Below the pieces are notes generated by a model, which worked only from the letters and a program-made list of their open reading frames with translations, ran no database searches and was not told the DNA's origin. DNA of 64,000 nucleotides from contig JAKSXM010000007.1 in assembly GCA_022575985.1 (NCBI GenBank), forward strand, positions 27,840,501 through 27,904,500, in the 5' to 3' direction. Position 1 is the first letter of the stretch. Every line of letters starts with the position of its first letter. The translations under genes were made by a program, and so were the position numbers. The stretch is from Anagrus nilaparvatae (Eukaryota > Arthropoda > Insecta > Hymenoptera > Mymaridae). This document shows positions 20,478-32,732 of the stretch, piece after piece.

Positions 20478-22273
20478 TGAAAAATATATAAACAATTTTC
20501 ATGATTTAGGCTTTATTCCAGTTATTAATAATATTACCAGACCTAAATCAAAAAACTCAAAAAAAATGGGCACTTGTATTGACCATATTTTTGTTAAAAC
20601 GAACTGGAGTTCTAATAACATAAACTCTTTCATATGTAATAATTCTATAAGTGACCACAATGTTATAGCTTTAAATATTAATTCAGAAATGCAAAGTAAT
20701 GATAAATTAAATATTGCAACTAATTACAAAAAATTGATAAATACAGTCAAAAGTGAAAAATGGGAGAATATATATAGTTGTAAGGATACTGATATAGCTA
20801 CTAATAATTTCATTGATACTCTTAAAAAATCTATTCAAAAATCACAATTTGTAATTAAAAAAAAATTTGTAAAAAGGAGTGAGTGGATCACTAAAGGTAT
20901 AGTAAAATCTTGTATAAAAAAAGAAAAACTTTACTTAGACTGGTGTAAAGATAAAAAAAATGAATATAAAGAAAAGGCTTATAAAAAATATAAAATCCTT
21001 TTGAAAACCATCATTGATAAAGCAAAAAATACATCTCTTAATAATGAAGCCAATTCAGTAAAAACTAACACTAAAAAATTTTGGGAATTTGCAAATAAAA
21101 AATTAACGGGAAATAAAAAAAATAAGAGTAAAAATAATATCTGTGAATTAATTGTAAATAATAAGAGTATTAAAGATGATAAAATGATTGCCAATGAAAT
21201 GAATAGCTTCTTTTTGAACATAGGAAAAAATCTAAATAAAAAAAGGAAAAAGATTATTAAAAATATTAGTCAAACTGAACATATCAATCATTCTTTTTTT
21301 ATGAAACCTACAGATGACAGTGAAGTAAGACAAATTGTTAATAAACTTGACAAAAATAAAGCTGGTCCAATTGATGGCATCAGCAATAAAGTAATTAAAT
21401 GTTTGCTTGAATATATAATAAAACCCTTGGTTTATATTTTTAATCTAGCTATTAGTGAAGGTGTCTTTCCTATGCACTTTAAAAAGGCCATAATAATTCC
21501 TATTTACAAATCAGGCGATAAAAAATTAACAACTAACTACAGACCCATTTCCCTTACCTCTAACATGGCGAAAATTTTTGAAAAAATATTAAAAATTAGG
21601 TTGGTTAATTATATAACAAAATTTAATTTAATATCATATAGACAGTTTGGATTTCAAACAGGTATCTCTACAAATGATGCCATAGTTTATGTTACAAGTT
21701 ATATTTATGAAAACCTAGATCAATCCTTGAAACCCTTGGCTATCTTTTTGGATCTGGCAAAAGCTTTTGATACTGTAAGTCATAAGATTTTGCTAGACAA
21801 ACTGGAAGCCTTGGGAATTCGAGGATTGACCCACAACATTTTTACTAGTTATCTTACGGATAGATCGCAATGTTTTAAGGTAAATGGGGTATGTATTGAT
21901 GAAGATATTGTTACTGTTGGTGTGCCACAAGGCAGTGTACTAGGTCCTATTTTATTTAATTTGTTTATTGATGGTCTATTGAGAACTAGTGACAATATTG
22001 TTTCTTTTGCTGACGATACTGTCATATTAGTACAAGGTGGAAATTGGGAAGCTACACAGAGTAAAGCAAATACGATCTTAAATAATACCTATAACTTGTT
22101 TAATGAAAATTCTTTAACTTTAAATGTGCAAAAATCTTGCTACATTACTTTTGCACTGAATTACAAAATGCTTCCTAAAACATTTGAATTAAGTTTAATT
22201 GATAATGGCTCAGTAATAAAATTGGACAGAGTTGAATCTGCAAAGTACTTAGGCATTATTATGGATCAATACA
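20478..22273 (+). pseudogene. LINE ORF2 fragment (endonuclease C-terminus to RT), copy 1
   Basis: A single open frame of about 590 LINE residues runs from the EN segment (CIDHIFVK, NSISDHNVI) through the RT (NYRPISLTSN, FLDLAKAFDTVSHK, VPQGSVLGPILF, SFADDTV) and stops after MDQYMR, where a different repeat begins. The EN N-terminus and the C-terminal domain are missing. It is almost identical to the minus-strand copy 2 (23180-25030), which keeps the missing ends. The catalytic FADD is intact. It is bounded at the left by the M-repeat palindrome. The listed open frame extends a few codons into both flanking repeats. Confidence 0.85.
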
Positions 22274-22719
22274 TGCGATATGTAATTGCGATAAAAATTT
22301 ATTTTCTATATTTATATTGTTTATTTAGATAAAATTTAGATATTATTTCATTATTATTATTGAATATATACGCAGGTATAGTAAGCTTATAATATTAAAA
22401 ACGGAAAATAACGGTTAATATGGTTTATTACAAACGCAAATGAGCTCCTGAAGCTATATTTAGTCGTACCTGGCTGTAAAATAAATAATTTTTATTTTAC
22501 TACAAATTGTAGTAATTTTACTAAACTTGTAGTAATATTACTATATTTGTAGTAATATTACTACACTTGTAGTAATATTACTACGAAATCGTAAAATTAC
22601 TACTAGTAGTAAAATTACTACAAATTGTAGTAATTTTACTATTTTTGTAGTAATATTACTAATCTGTAGTAATATTACTACATGCTGGTAATATTGTGTT
22701 CATTATTTTTTACTGTGTA
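22274..22719. repeat. Palindrome-rich dispersed repeat, copy 1
   Basis: The repeat starts at TATGTAATTGCGATAAAAA and ends at TTTACTGTGTAG, matching 61708-62880. Its second half is an array of about nine 14-18-nt palindromes of the type TAGTAATATTACTA and TACTACAAATTGTAGTA. No TIR, TSD or ORF was recognised. It sits exactly between the two LINE copies. Confidence 0.75.
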
Positions 22720-25586
22720 GAATTGCTATTTAACTTAAGATTTTTAGGCATAGCATTAAATATTTTTATTGCCATAAAATAATAACTCCTTTGACCAATA
22801 GATTTTATTTTTTTAGGTATTTCCAAGCTGATGATACGTTTATCGGTATCTTCATACTTATCTAGATATAATGTATTCAAATTAAAAATTTCTTTTTTAA
22901 TAGTAAAGTAATAATATGTTTGCCTTACACTTAGTACTGTGTCATTATAATTATTGTTAGGAAGTTTTAATAAATTTAATATCTTAATTAATCTATCTTG
23001 TAGTCTTTGAACTAAATTTATTGTCGTCTTTGTTGCTCCACCCCAACCCAAGATGCCATATGACATAATGGAATGAAATGAGGCAAAATACATTATTTTT
23101 AATTGTTGATAGTTTAAAATATATTTTAATTTGTAAAAAAGAAAAATAATAAATCTTGTTTTTTTTAGCTGCTCAGATAAGTGTCTATCCCATCGCATGT
23201 ATTGATTGATTGATCAATAATAATGATATTGATCAATAATATTGATCCATAATAATGCCTAAGTACTTTGCAGATTCAACTCTGTCCAATTTTATTACTG
23301 AGCCATTATCAATTAAACTTAATTCAAATGTTTTAGGAAGCATTTTGTAATTCAGTGCAAAAGTAATGTAGCAAGATTTTTGCACATTTAAAGTTAAAGA
23401 ATTTTCATTAAACAAGTTATAGGTATTATTTAAGATCGTATTTGCTTTACTCTGTGTAGCTTCCCAATTTTCACCTTGTACTAATATGACAGTATCGTCA
23501 GCAAAAGAAACAATATTGTCACTAGTTCTCAATAGACCATCAATAAACAAATTAAATAAAATAGGACCTAGTACACTGCCTTGTGGCACACCAACAGTAA
23601 CAATATCTTCATCACTACATACCCCATTTACCTTAACACATTGCGATCTATCCGTAAGATAACTAGTAAAAATGTTGTGGGTCAATCCTCGAATTCCCAA
23701 GGCTTCCAGTTTGTCTAGCAAAATCTTATGACTTACAGTGTCAAAAGCTTTTGCCAGATCCAAAAAGATAGCCAAGGGTTTCAAGGATTGATTTAGGTTT
23801 TCATAAATATAACTTGTAACATAAGCTATGGCATCATTTGTAGAGATACCTGTTTGAAATCCAAACTGTCTATATGATATTAAATTAAATTTTGTTATAT
23901 AATTAACCAACCTAATTTTTAATATTTTTTCAAAAATTTTCGCTATGTTAGAGGTAAGGGAAATGGGTCTGTAGTTAGTTGTTAATTTTTTATCGCCTGA
24001 TTTGTAAATAGGAATTATTATGGCCTTTTTAAAGTGCTAGGAAAGACACCTTCACTAATAGCTAGATTAAAAATATAAACCAAGGGTTTTATTATATATT
24101 CAAGCAAACATTTAATTACTTTATTGCTGATGCCATCAATTGGACCAGCTTTATTTTTGTCAAGTTTATTAACAATTTGTCTTACTTCACTGTCATCTGT
24201 AGGTTTCATAAAAAAAGAATGATTGATATGTTCAGTTTGACTAATATTTTTAATAATCTTTTTCCTTTTTTTATTTAGATTTTTTCCTATGTTCAAAAAG
24301 AAGCTATTCATTTCATTGGCAATCATTTTATCATCTTTAATACTCTTATTATTTACAATTAATTCACAGATATTATTTTTACTCTAATTTTTTTTATTTC
24401 CCGTTAATTTTTTATTTGCAAATTCCCAAAATTTTTTAGTGTTAGTTTTTACTGAATTGGCTTCATTATTAAGAGATGTATTTTTTGCTTTATCAATGAT
24501 GGTTTTCAAAAGGATTTTATATTTTTTATAAGCCTTTTCTTTATATTCATTTTTTTTATCTTTACACCAGTCTAAGTAAAGTTTTTCTTTTTTTATACAA
24601 GATTTTACTATACCTTTAGTGATCCACTCACTCCTTTTTACAAATTTTTTTTTAATTACAAATTGTGATTTTTGAATAGATTTTTTAAGAGTATCAATGA
24701 AATTATTAGTAGCTATATCAGTATCCTTACAACTATATATATTCTCCCATTTTTCACTTTTGACTGTATTTATCAATTTTTTGTAATTAGTTGCAATATT
24801 TAATTTATCATTACTTTGCATTTCTGAATTAATATTTAAAGCTATAACATTGTGGTCACTTATAGAATTATTACATATGAAAGAGTTTATGTTATTAGAA
24901 CTCCAGTTCGTTTTAACAAAAATATGGTCAATACAAGTGCCCATTTTTTTTGAGTTTTTTGATTTAGGTCTGGTAATATTATTAATAACTGGAATAAAGC
25001 CTAAATCATGAAAATTGTTTATATATTTTTCAGTGTCAGAGCAATACTTGATATTATTAAAATTACCATGAAAAATATCAATATTTATATCACCAACAAA
25101 ATAATGATTTTTATATTTATTGTGGCTCAAGTACGAGTATAGATTATCAACAAAAGTAGAAACTTTAATTTTATGATTACGATATACAGCAGTTATAATA
25201 TGTTCCTTGATTGAAATTTCAATAGCATTAATACTACCAATATTGACAATCCTGCTCTCGTAATTGATTTTATCATCAACATAGATTAAAGAGCCATCAG
25301 CTCTAGTAATATCACCATTATTATAGATTAATTCGTAACCATGTAGATTATAGATAGGTGTATATGGAATTTGCCAGGTTTCAGATAGTATAATGATTTT
25401 AGGTTTGTTAGTTAAAGAATTTATAAATATTTCAAATTCCCTAAAATTAGATGTTAATGACTGTATATTTAAATGCATTAAAAACGTACCTTTTAAATTT
25501 TTTATCTTATTATTAAAGACTTTTAATGTATTACACATTGTTTCTGTAAAGAAATTTTCACTAAAATTTTCCTGAGACACTAGCAT
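22720..25586 (-). pseudogene. LINE ORF2 (AP endonuclease plus RT), copy 2, broken
   Basis: ORF2 begins at the ATG in TAATG (25584-25588). The apurinic-like endonuclease (residues about 35-235) shows HLNIQSL, LSETW, GDINID, CIDHIF and SDHNVI. The RT shows YRPISLTSN, LDLAKAFDTVSH, PQGSVLGPILF and FADDTV, followed by the C-terminal segment ending near 22720. Breaks compared with copy 1 are an AAG-to-TAG stop near 24385, a 1-nt deletion near 24041 (FP-M-HFK region) and an about 40-nt insertion rich in TTGATCAAT near 23200-23240. The element would encode target-primed reverse transcription machinery but this copy cannot. The family resembles CR1/Jockey-type LINEs; the exact clade is not assigned. 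The 3'UTR is lost at the junction with the palindrome-rich repeat. Confidence 0.87.
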
Positions 25587-26953
25587 TATGATAGGAGTGG
25601 AGTTGAGGTATAATCTGTTTTATTTATAATTTTATTTCTTATTATTTTAAATACAGAACAATGTGTAATGTTAGAAGCAGTGTGGTTGACTTCAAATCTA
25701 GTACCTTGTCTTTCATTATGTTGAATACAATTTATGCATCTTAAGTTCCTAGTTCTACATTTTTTTGTCTGATCATGTCCTTCACCACATTTATGGCATA
25801 AGTCTTGATTATTACATGCTTTGCTTATATGTCCAAACTCACAGCATTTAAAACATCTAATTATATTTATGTCATCATATACTTTGCATAGATTTGTATC
25901 AACAAAGATCTTTTTTGACGAAGAAATATAATTATATGTATCGCGGTTTACTTCTGCGTGAATAGTACACGAACTTCCATATTTATTTTTTTTAATATAC
26001 AAGATTTTAAATTCTGAGTTATCTAAGTTTTTAAAGTTTTGTTCGTTGATAATGTCATTAAGTTGTCCAATATTTAAATCCATATTATTATTTATACCAA
26101 CGACCTTGATTCTTGGTTTTAGCAAAGATTCTAATTAAATCATGACTTTATCTGGAAATTTTTTTTCAATTTCATCTTTTAAGAGATTTGTGTTTTCATA
26201 ATTAAAGCATCTAATAAATAATTTTCCATTTTTTTGTAACTGAAATGATTCAATTCCATTTTTAAGTTTAGGAATTAATATATTATCTATAATGGTCTTC
26301 TTTAGGACTTCTTTATCTGTATTTTGCATAACTTCTATAATAAGACCTGGTATTTTAATTCTATCTTTAACCTTTTTATCAATATCCACATTGCTTTGGT
26401 TGTCCTTGAGTGTATCAGCATACGTATCTTTATTTAAAAAATTTTTTGCATCTGTTTCAAGTTTTACAATTTTATCATTTAGTAATGAATTGTTATTTAT
26501 TAGTGTATTGTTTAACAGTTTTAGTGAAGTATTTTCTTCTTGTATTTTGTTATTAACTTCTGTTTGTAAATTGTTTATGGTTGTAGTACTATTTTTTATA
26601 TCAAGTATATTTTCTTTTAAAGAATCGCATAAAACTTGTTTAGTAGTAACTAAATCCTCTAAAATTTTTAATTCTCTATTTAAACTGTAAATTATAATTA
26701 TTTGTTTCTCATGCTCAGCTTTATACAAAGCTAAGTCCTGTTCAATGTATTTTGGTTTTTTAGAGCAACAGCTGATTAGGTGGCCTATTATGTGATAAGC
26801 ATCTTTAATTTTTGTAATACACGTTTGGTGGTAGCAAACACCGCATTTTACACATACATAAGCTTGCGGTTTATTCTTTGACAAACACTTGCTTTCACAT
26901 GCATATTTGTTTTGTGTGTCATTTTTTAGTGCTTCTATTTCTACTTGATTCAT
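25586..26953 (-). pseudogene. LINE ORF1, PHD-like finger plus zinc knuckles, one stop
   Basis: One frame of about 455 codons is interrupted by a single in-frame TAA near 26132-26134. The N-terminal part (residues about 15-65) has Cys/His spacing CESKC, CVKCGVCYHQTC and HLISCC like a PHD/RING-type finger. A coiled-coil-like acidic/basic stretch follows (residues about 85-185), and then an RNA-binding-like region. The C-terminal part has gag-type knuckles CFKCCEFGHISKAC and CHKCGEGHDQTKKC plus CINC. It would bind LINE RNA in the ribonucleoprotein. Its stop overlaps the ORF2 start as TAATG. Except for the stop, it looks complete from an ATG at 26953. Confidence 0.82.
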
Positions 26954-27399
26954 ATTATAAAATACAGAATATAATATTGTTTATGTGATGAATAAACTAT
27001 AGGTTAAACTATCGGAATCTGCTTTATCAATATGTAATAATATTGATATAATCATTTAATAGATGTCATTAATAACGAATAATATAAGCTTCTGGTGATG
27101 TTCCACTAGGTCGTAATATTTCAGCACAATAATCTACTAAATTTTTAAAAAAGTTGTACACATGAATTAATTATTTGTATTATATCTGCATATATCTGGT
27201 TATTAGCTATGTTATCTAGTTATGTTTATTTTGTTTTAATTTAGTTTTTTTTTTTTTTTTTTTTTTTTGAAGGTTAGAATTCCATACTGTAGTTACATTC
27301 AGCACAGAATAAGTTTATAAGCTGTTTAGAGAATTCTCTTTGAATTAGAATATAAAATAAAATTTTTAGAACAAATTCTTGACAAATATTTCACAAATA
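26954..27399. other. Probable LINE 5'UTR and flank; poly-T tract
   Basis: This lies upstream of ORF1 on the minus strand. There is a long T run near 27247-27269. No other gene seen. Confidence 0.4.
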
Positions 27400-27738
27400 C
27401 ACTATTAAAAAAAAACTCCTTTTTGGGGTAGTTTTTGCAAATTTAAGGGTGAGGTCCCGATTTCTCTGCCAAATTACTCCGATTTTCGTGTTCAGCGACC
27501 CAACAAACATATAGTAGAGCAAATCTAGATTTCGCAAGTGATGATACAACTAAACCCGTATTTTGACTGGAGTACCACCCCTATCCACCTTTTAAGGGTT
27601 GTAAATAGGGCCAAAATGTATGAGACCTCAATGTATACGAAGTTTACTTAAATTTACATAAAAAATATTATTTTCAAATATTTTTCAATAAAATTGGATA
27701 CTTTTTTCATTGATTTATCCAAACATTTGTTGACTTTT
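27400..27738. repeat. Right-hand end fragment of the 1-kb foldback family
   Basis: It matches 53676-54000 colinearly: a GGGGTAGTTTTTGCAAATTT start, GCGACCCAA-CAAACATATAG, CACTTGCGAAATC in reverse, and GGTTGTAAATAGGGCC, plus about 120 bp beyond. Only this end is present. Confidence 0.8.
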
Positions 27739-28052
27739 CATTTTTTTAGTTAAATTTCAATAATTGGTTAAATTTTCAGCCAATTGGTTGAAAATTGAAG
27801 TATTTGGTATAAAATCCAACAAAAAACAAAAAGATAAAATAATACTTAATATAATATAATAATAACCAATCAGTTGAAAATTCAATTAAATTTGTTGGAA
27901 ATTCAACCAATTGATTGAAAATTTTACCAAAGTAACGTTACCGTGTAGTTAAACGTAAAATCAATACATTAGTTGAAAAAATTAAAAAAATATTATAAAT
28001 TATAGTTATTTAGAAGGTCATTTATTTTACCAATTTATTACTTAAACGTGTT

Positions 28053-28641
28053 ATTAAATTCGTTATTTAAAAAAAAATTTATTATAAATAAAACATAAAA
28101 ATGTATAGAAATAAAATTAACGATTAGACATAAATAAACATAAAAATTTTATTATTTCGATTTTTTTTTTGGTTATCTTTTTTAAAATAAAATTTACGAA
28201 ATATACGGGTATTTTTAAATAAAATCAACTAACCAAATTTTTTTTCCAAGCATCAGCTTTTAGTGTGCAATATGCGTGGCTCGTTTTTTTAAGGTCTCCT
28301 TTTTTTAATGGACTTTCTTTTATTCCCTTGAGTTATTATTTAGGGTTCTTATTGCATCAACACTATTTGAAGATTCTTTTTATATCGACTACTTAGGAAG
28401 AAAATTTTGTATGACTTATCAAGGAGGTAAGCTTTGTAATTCAATTTAAAGATTTATTTGTGAAATCCTTTCAGTTACTCTTGTGCTAGTTCGCACATTA
28501 GTTAAGAATGTGAAAAAATCAACAAAATATCGTTTTTTAACATGGAACATGTGCATTGGATGGGGTATTTGAAAAAGTCTGTCTAGGCAGAGAGGGGATG
28601 AAAATGTGACGTTTCTAGGGGGGGGGGTGAAATGGACTTAG
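28053..28641. other. Right-arm-specific insertion, about 0.6 kb
   Basis: The left arm is continuous across this point near 16228. The insert contains AACATGGAACATG and a long G run (28620-28628). A related AACATGGAACATG plus G-rich stretch occurs at about 46305-46400. No gene seen. Confidence 0.55.
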
Positions 28642-28684
28642 AATATTTTAGATTTAGGGACTTAGAATAATTTTAAGTGGGAAT

Positions 28685-29574
28685 CAGGGCCTGATCTAGA
28701 GTTCTACGATATCGATACGATAAGATATTTTAAGTAATATCGATTTAGAAAAATATTGCTACTCAATATCGTATTGATATCGAAAATATCGAAATATCAA
28801 ATTGTAAAATTTTTAAATTATCGAGTTTAAATAATTTTTTTTTGTTTATCAATAAAGCCACAACTTCATTTTTATTTTTTTTTCAAAATTATTGTGTTTA
28901 TCTTAAATTTATAAATTATTATTAAGTAATAATTATTCTAATAAAAAATTAATTCTTTGAAAAAAAGAGGGGGGAAAACGCATTTTTAACAATATTTAAA
29001 AATTTTATCTAAATATTAATTAATAATGGCTGAAATTGATGGTGAAAATAATAAAGTAATGCTCAAAAAATATTTTACATATTCAAAAGATAAAAAATGG
29101 GGCAAAATTGGAACTTGTAATTTATGCAAAACTAAAAATATCGAATAGATAATTAAAATGAAGCAGGGGGCACTTCCGGAGTGAAAAGCCATCTTCATAA
29201 AAATGAAAAATAATTTATTTAATTACATATACGAAACAACAATCACACCAAATTTTCTTTTGCGGTGAATGGGTGGACTGGCAGAAACGGACAAATGTAC
29301 TATAGAATCACTATCCATTTCATTGATAAAAACTGGTGTTAATGTTTTCAATCTGTTGCCTTGAATTTATTACCATAGTTTGGTAAACACAGTGGTATAG
29401 ATATTGCAGAATTATTTTATAAATCAATAAAAAAGTATGTATAACCTAGGAATACAAAAAAAATTTTTTGAAGACCGATATCGATATTATCGACATATCG
29501 ACTTTATCGATATCGTATCAAAAATAAGACACCAATATCTAAATATCGTGGAATTTTAGCCTGATCAGGCCCTG
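28685..29574 (+). mobile_element. hAT-type deletion derivative, right arm copy
   Basis: Reverse complement of 15294-16185, with ends CAGGGCCTGATC and GATCAGGCCCTG. The tips are better preserved here than in the left copy. It contains the BED-like finger at 29026-29213. Confidence 0.65.
29026..29213 (+). pseudogene. BED-like zinc finger remnant, right arm copy
   Basis: An ATG-led frame runs MAEIDGENNKVMLKKYFTY and then KKWGKIGTCNLCKTKN before an in-frame TAG. A one-base shift in the following G run restores GTSGVKSHLHKN. It is the same remnant as the left copy and independently degraded. Confidence 0.45.
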
Positions 29575-30649
29575 ATAAGAACAAGAACTTAGAATAGTTT
29601 AGGTTTATGGACTTAAAATAATTTATATTCTGGGATTTATTGTAATTTCGGTTTTAGGACTTATAATAATTATGGAGTATACGTTAAAAATATTATAAGT
29701 GAACATGTTCGATGATCGTTGGTTGAGTGAAAAAAAAAACCAGTTATAAGATTTTTATTAGATATTTTAAAAATCCGTAAACTTTATAATGAAAAATTAT
29801 GTACTCGAATTTCCTTAGAATACAAATTTTAAATTAGAATTTGATTTAGTCACTTGACTAGGCAAAAAAATTAAAATTAGTGAAAAATAATTTTTTTAAT
29901 GATCATTATTTTTTTATCCTAGAGCTGCCAAAACCTAAAAAAGCATAATATACGTTTTGTATATTAAAAATATGAAGGGCAACGAGTAATTTAAGACCTA
30001 ACGAAACTTCATTAATTTGAAAATTTGAACCTCTAATCATCAGTGGATGCTATTTGCCAGGAAAAATGTTACCAACCAGAATTTATCCTTCCTGGCAAAT
30101 AATATCATTTTTAACCACAAGAGAAAATCCTCTTGTCACTAGTGAATTCTTTCCGTGTAAATTTTAAAGCAAAATAATAAAAATAACTATTTTTAAGGAA
30201 TTGCTTGAATTTTCAAGCAAATCTAACAAAATTCAAGCGCAGCAGTTTTACAATGTAATGCACAATATTGGATTCTTCCATCACTCAGACTACTCAATAT
30301 TTTATATTCATCTGCAGTAAACATGTCAACAATCCATTGGTTAAAAAAGCAAATTAAAAATTATTATTATTTAAATATCTACAAGGTTATAGTTATAATT
30401 AAAATTATATTTAACCGATATATAATTAACACGCGCATTAAATACGTGACTTAAATTTTATTGCAACTTAAATTGTATAAAAATAAAAATAAACGTGGGT
30501 ATAATTTTTTGACTTTTTTCTTCGTCTCTAGTTTTTTTAAAATAAAAATTTATAAAAACATAGCACCGAATTTCCCAGGAATTTTCCAGAACCAGCATGG
30601 AATATGTTTCCCTTCATATATTTAAACATTTTTATAACTGTATATTATA

Positions 30650-32024
30650 TTTTGGCTCCCCCCATTTTTTTCGAATATTTTGGTCATAAAAAACCCCCAG
30701 TTCCAAGGATTTTGATTCTCAATTTTTTTAACCCGTGCCACCGAGCACTTGAAGTTTCCCATTTAAATAACATAGGAATTTTGAGTTTTTAGCTATACAA
30801 ATTTTTACAAAAGCCAAAAAGCGTTTTAAAAAGCTTATTTTTACTAGAAAACATACTTTCGTATGTTGTCAAGACATGCAAATAGCCTTGCATTGATTCT
30901 AAACGGAATTTTGGGGCTAGAAACCCAAATTTACATGTTGGCTCAATCTTATAAAACAGGGTTTTTCAGTAATTTTCGGTAAACCGCTGCAACCTGAGAA
31001 ATTAACCAAAACACTTCTGATTGTTCTACTTTTTTTGGTGTAAGTATCACCTTTCAAACGACGTAAACCGTGTATTTTTATCACTGATTCTCTCAGCGCT
31101 ATAGTGAATTAACCTATTGGTAATTTTTGACCCGGAATGCTCAATTTTAAAAATTTTTTAAATTGCTGCCAAAATTGAAATTTTTTATGAAATTGAGTTT
31201 TATAGGCCTTAAAAATTTTCTAAAAGCTTCAAGTTTCCAAAAAATTTTTACTCGTCTCTTTTCTTTAAATAGTTTTTAAGATATCGGGTTTCAAAGATAA
31301 TGATAAAAATTGATTTTTTTTTAAACCCTGAAATTGGTACTCTGACTTTAAATTATCATCTCAAGTTAATAAATTATTGAAAAGCGGTGAGTAAAAAATT
31401 TTTGGAAATTTGAAGCTTGTAGAAAATTTTTAAGACCTATAAAATTCAATTTCGACAAAAATTACAATTTTGACAGCAGTTTAAAAAAATTCAAAAAATG
31501 GTTATTTTTAGCCGAAAATTACAGTTAGGTTAATTGGCTATAGTGATGAGAGGATCAATGATAAAAGAATGCCGTTTATGGCGTTTGAAAGGTGACACTT
31601 GCACTAAAAAAAGTAGAACAACCAGAAGTGTTTTGGTTAATTTGTGAGGTTGCAGCGTTTTACCGAAAATTACCGAAAAACCCTGTCTCATAAGATTGAG
31701 CCAACATGTAAATTTGCGTTTCTAGCCCCAAAATATCCTTTGGAATAAATGCAGGGCTTTTTGCATGTCTTTACAACACATAAAAGTATGTTTTCAGTAA
31801 AAATTAGCTTTTTAAAACGCTTTTTGGATTTTGTAAAAATTTGTATAGCTAAAAACCCAAAATTCCCATGTTATTTAAATGGGAAACTTCAAGTGCTTGG
31901 TGGCACGGGTTAAAACAATTGAAAATCAAAATCCTTTGAGCTGGGGGTTTTTTATGACCAAAATATTCGAAAAAAATGGGGGGAGCCAATAAATATCGAA
32001 AATAAAAAAATAAGACACACTCTA
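30650..32024. mobile_element. Foldback MITE, right arm copy, uninterrupted by Helitron
   Basis: Two long inverted arms meet near 31376. The right tip is CACACTCTA followed by the TSD CTGTATAT (32025-32032). The left tip is deleted, with the arm starting at TTTTGGCTCCCCCC. It holds the empty Helitron site. Confidence 0.75.
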
Positions 32025-32526
32025 CTGTATATAAAAATAATACCCAATTAATACTATATTTCATGGCGCCTGCAATGTTAAATTCATCAAAAAATTTTTG
32101 CTATATTAAAAACGTTTCATTGAGGTAGACCCATTTCCGTGCAGATAACTTTTTAACAGAAATCGGACCCAAAATCGGCCAATTTTTCTCGAAAAAATGA
32201 AAAATTTATTAAAATAGAAAACTTAATAATTGAAGACTGTTTTGGGGGGTTTGCAGGAGTGCTGAGTTATAATTTAAATCCCAAATTTTATGAGCTAGAA
32301 TTTTATACTCAAGTTTTAGAATCCATCAATTTTTTGAACAAATGGCGAATTTTCAAAAGTCGAAAAAATAATAGCTGGGGACTGTTTTGAGGAGTTTTTA
32401 GTTGCGCTGAGTCAGTATTTTATACTCAAATTTTACTAAAATTTATTAAATATACTAAAATTTTAGAATTTAAATTGACGGATCCGGAATTGATAAATTT
32501 TTGCAAAAAAACGCCGAATTTTTAAT

Positions 32527-32732
32527 TACACTGAAAAAAAATTATAGTCCCAACGCCTTGAATTTTACAGGCCGAAGGCATAGACTCTAAGTCTAGGGGA
32601 AGTGTCTTGTTTAAACGAACTCGGGAAACGCGCGTTCGCATCGAGGCCCAATGAACTTACTGCTTGTCACGTGTCGGAGCGAACGCGCGTTTCGCGAGTT
32701 CTTAGAGAGGCTCTGGGCCTTTTTTCAGTGTA
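32527..32732. mobile_element. Small MITE with GC-rich hairpin core
   Basis: Ends TACACTGAAAAAA and TTTTTTCAGTGTA. Inside, 32619-32703 is a GC-rich hairpin whose arms contain GCGCGTTCGC, around GTGTCGG and CTTGTCACG. A diverged copy is at 5940-6075. Confidence 0.65.
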
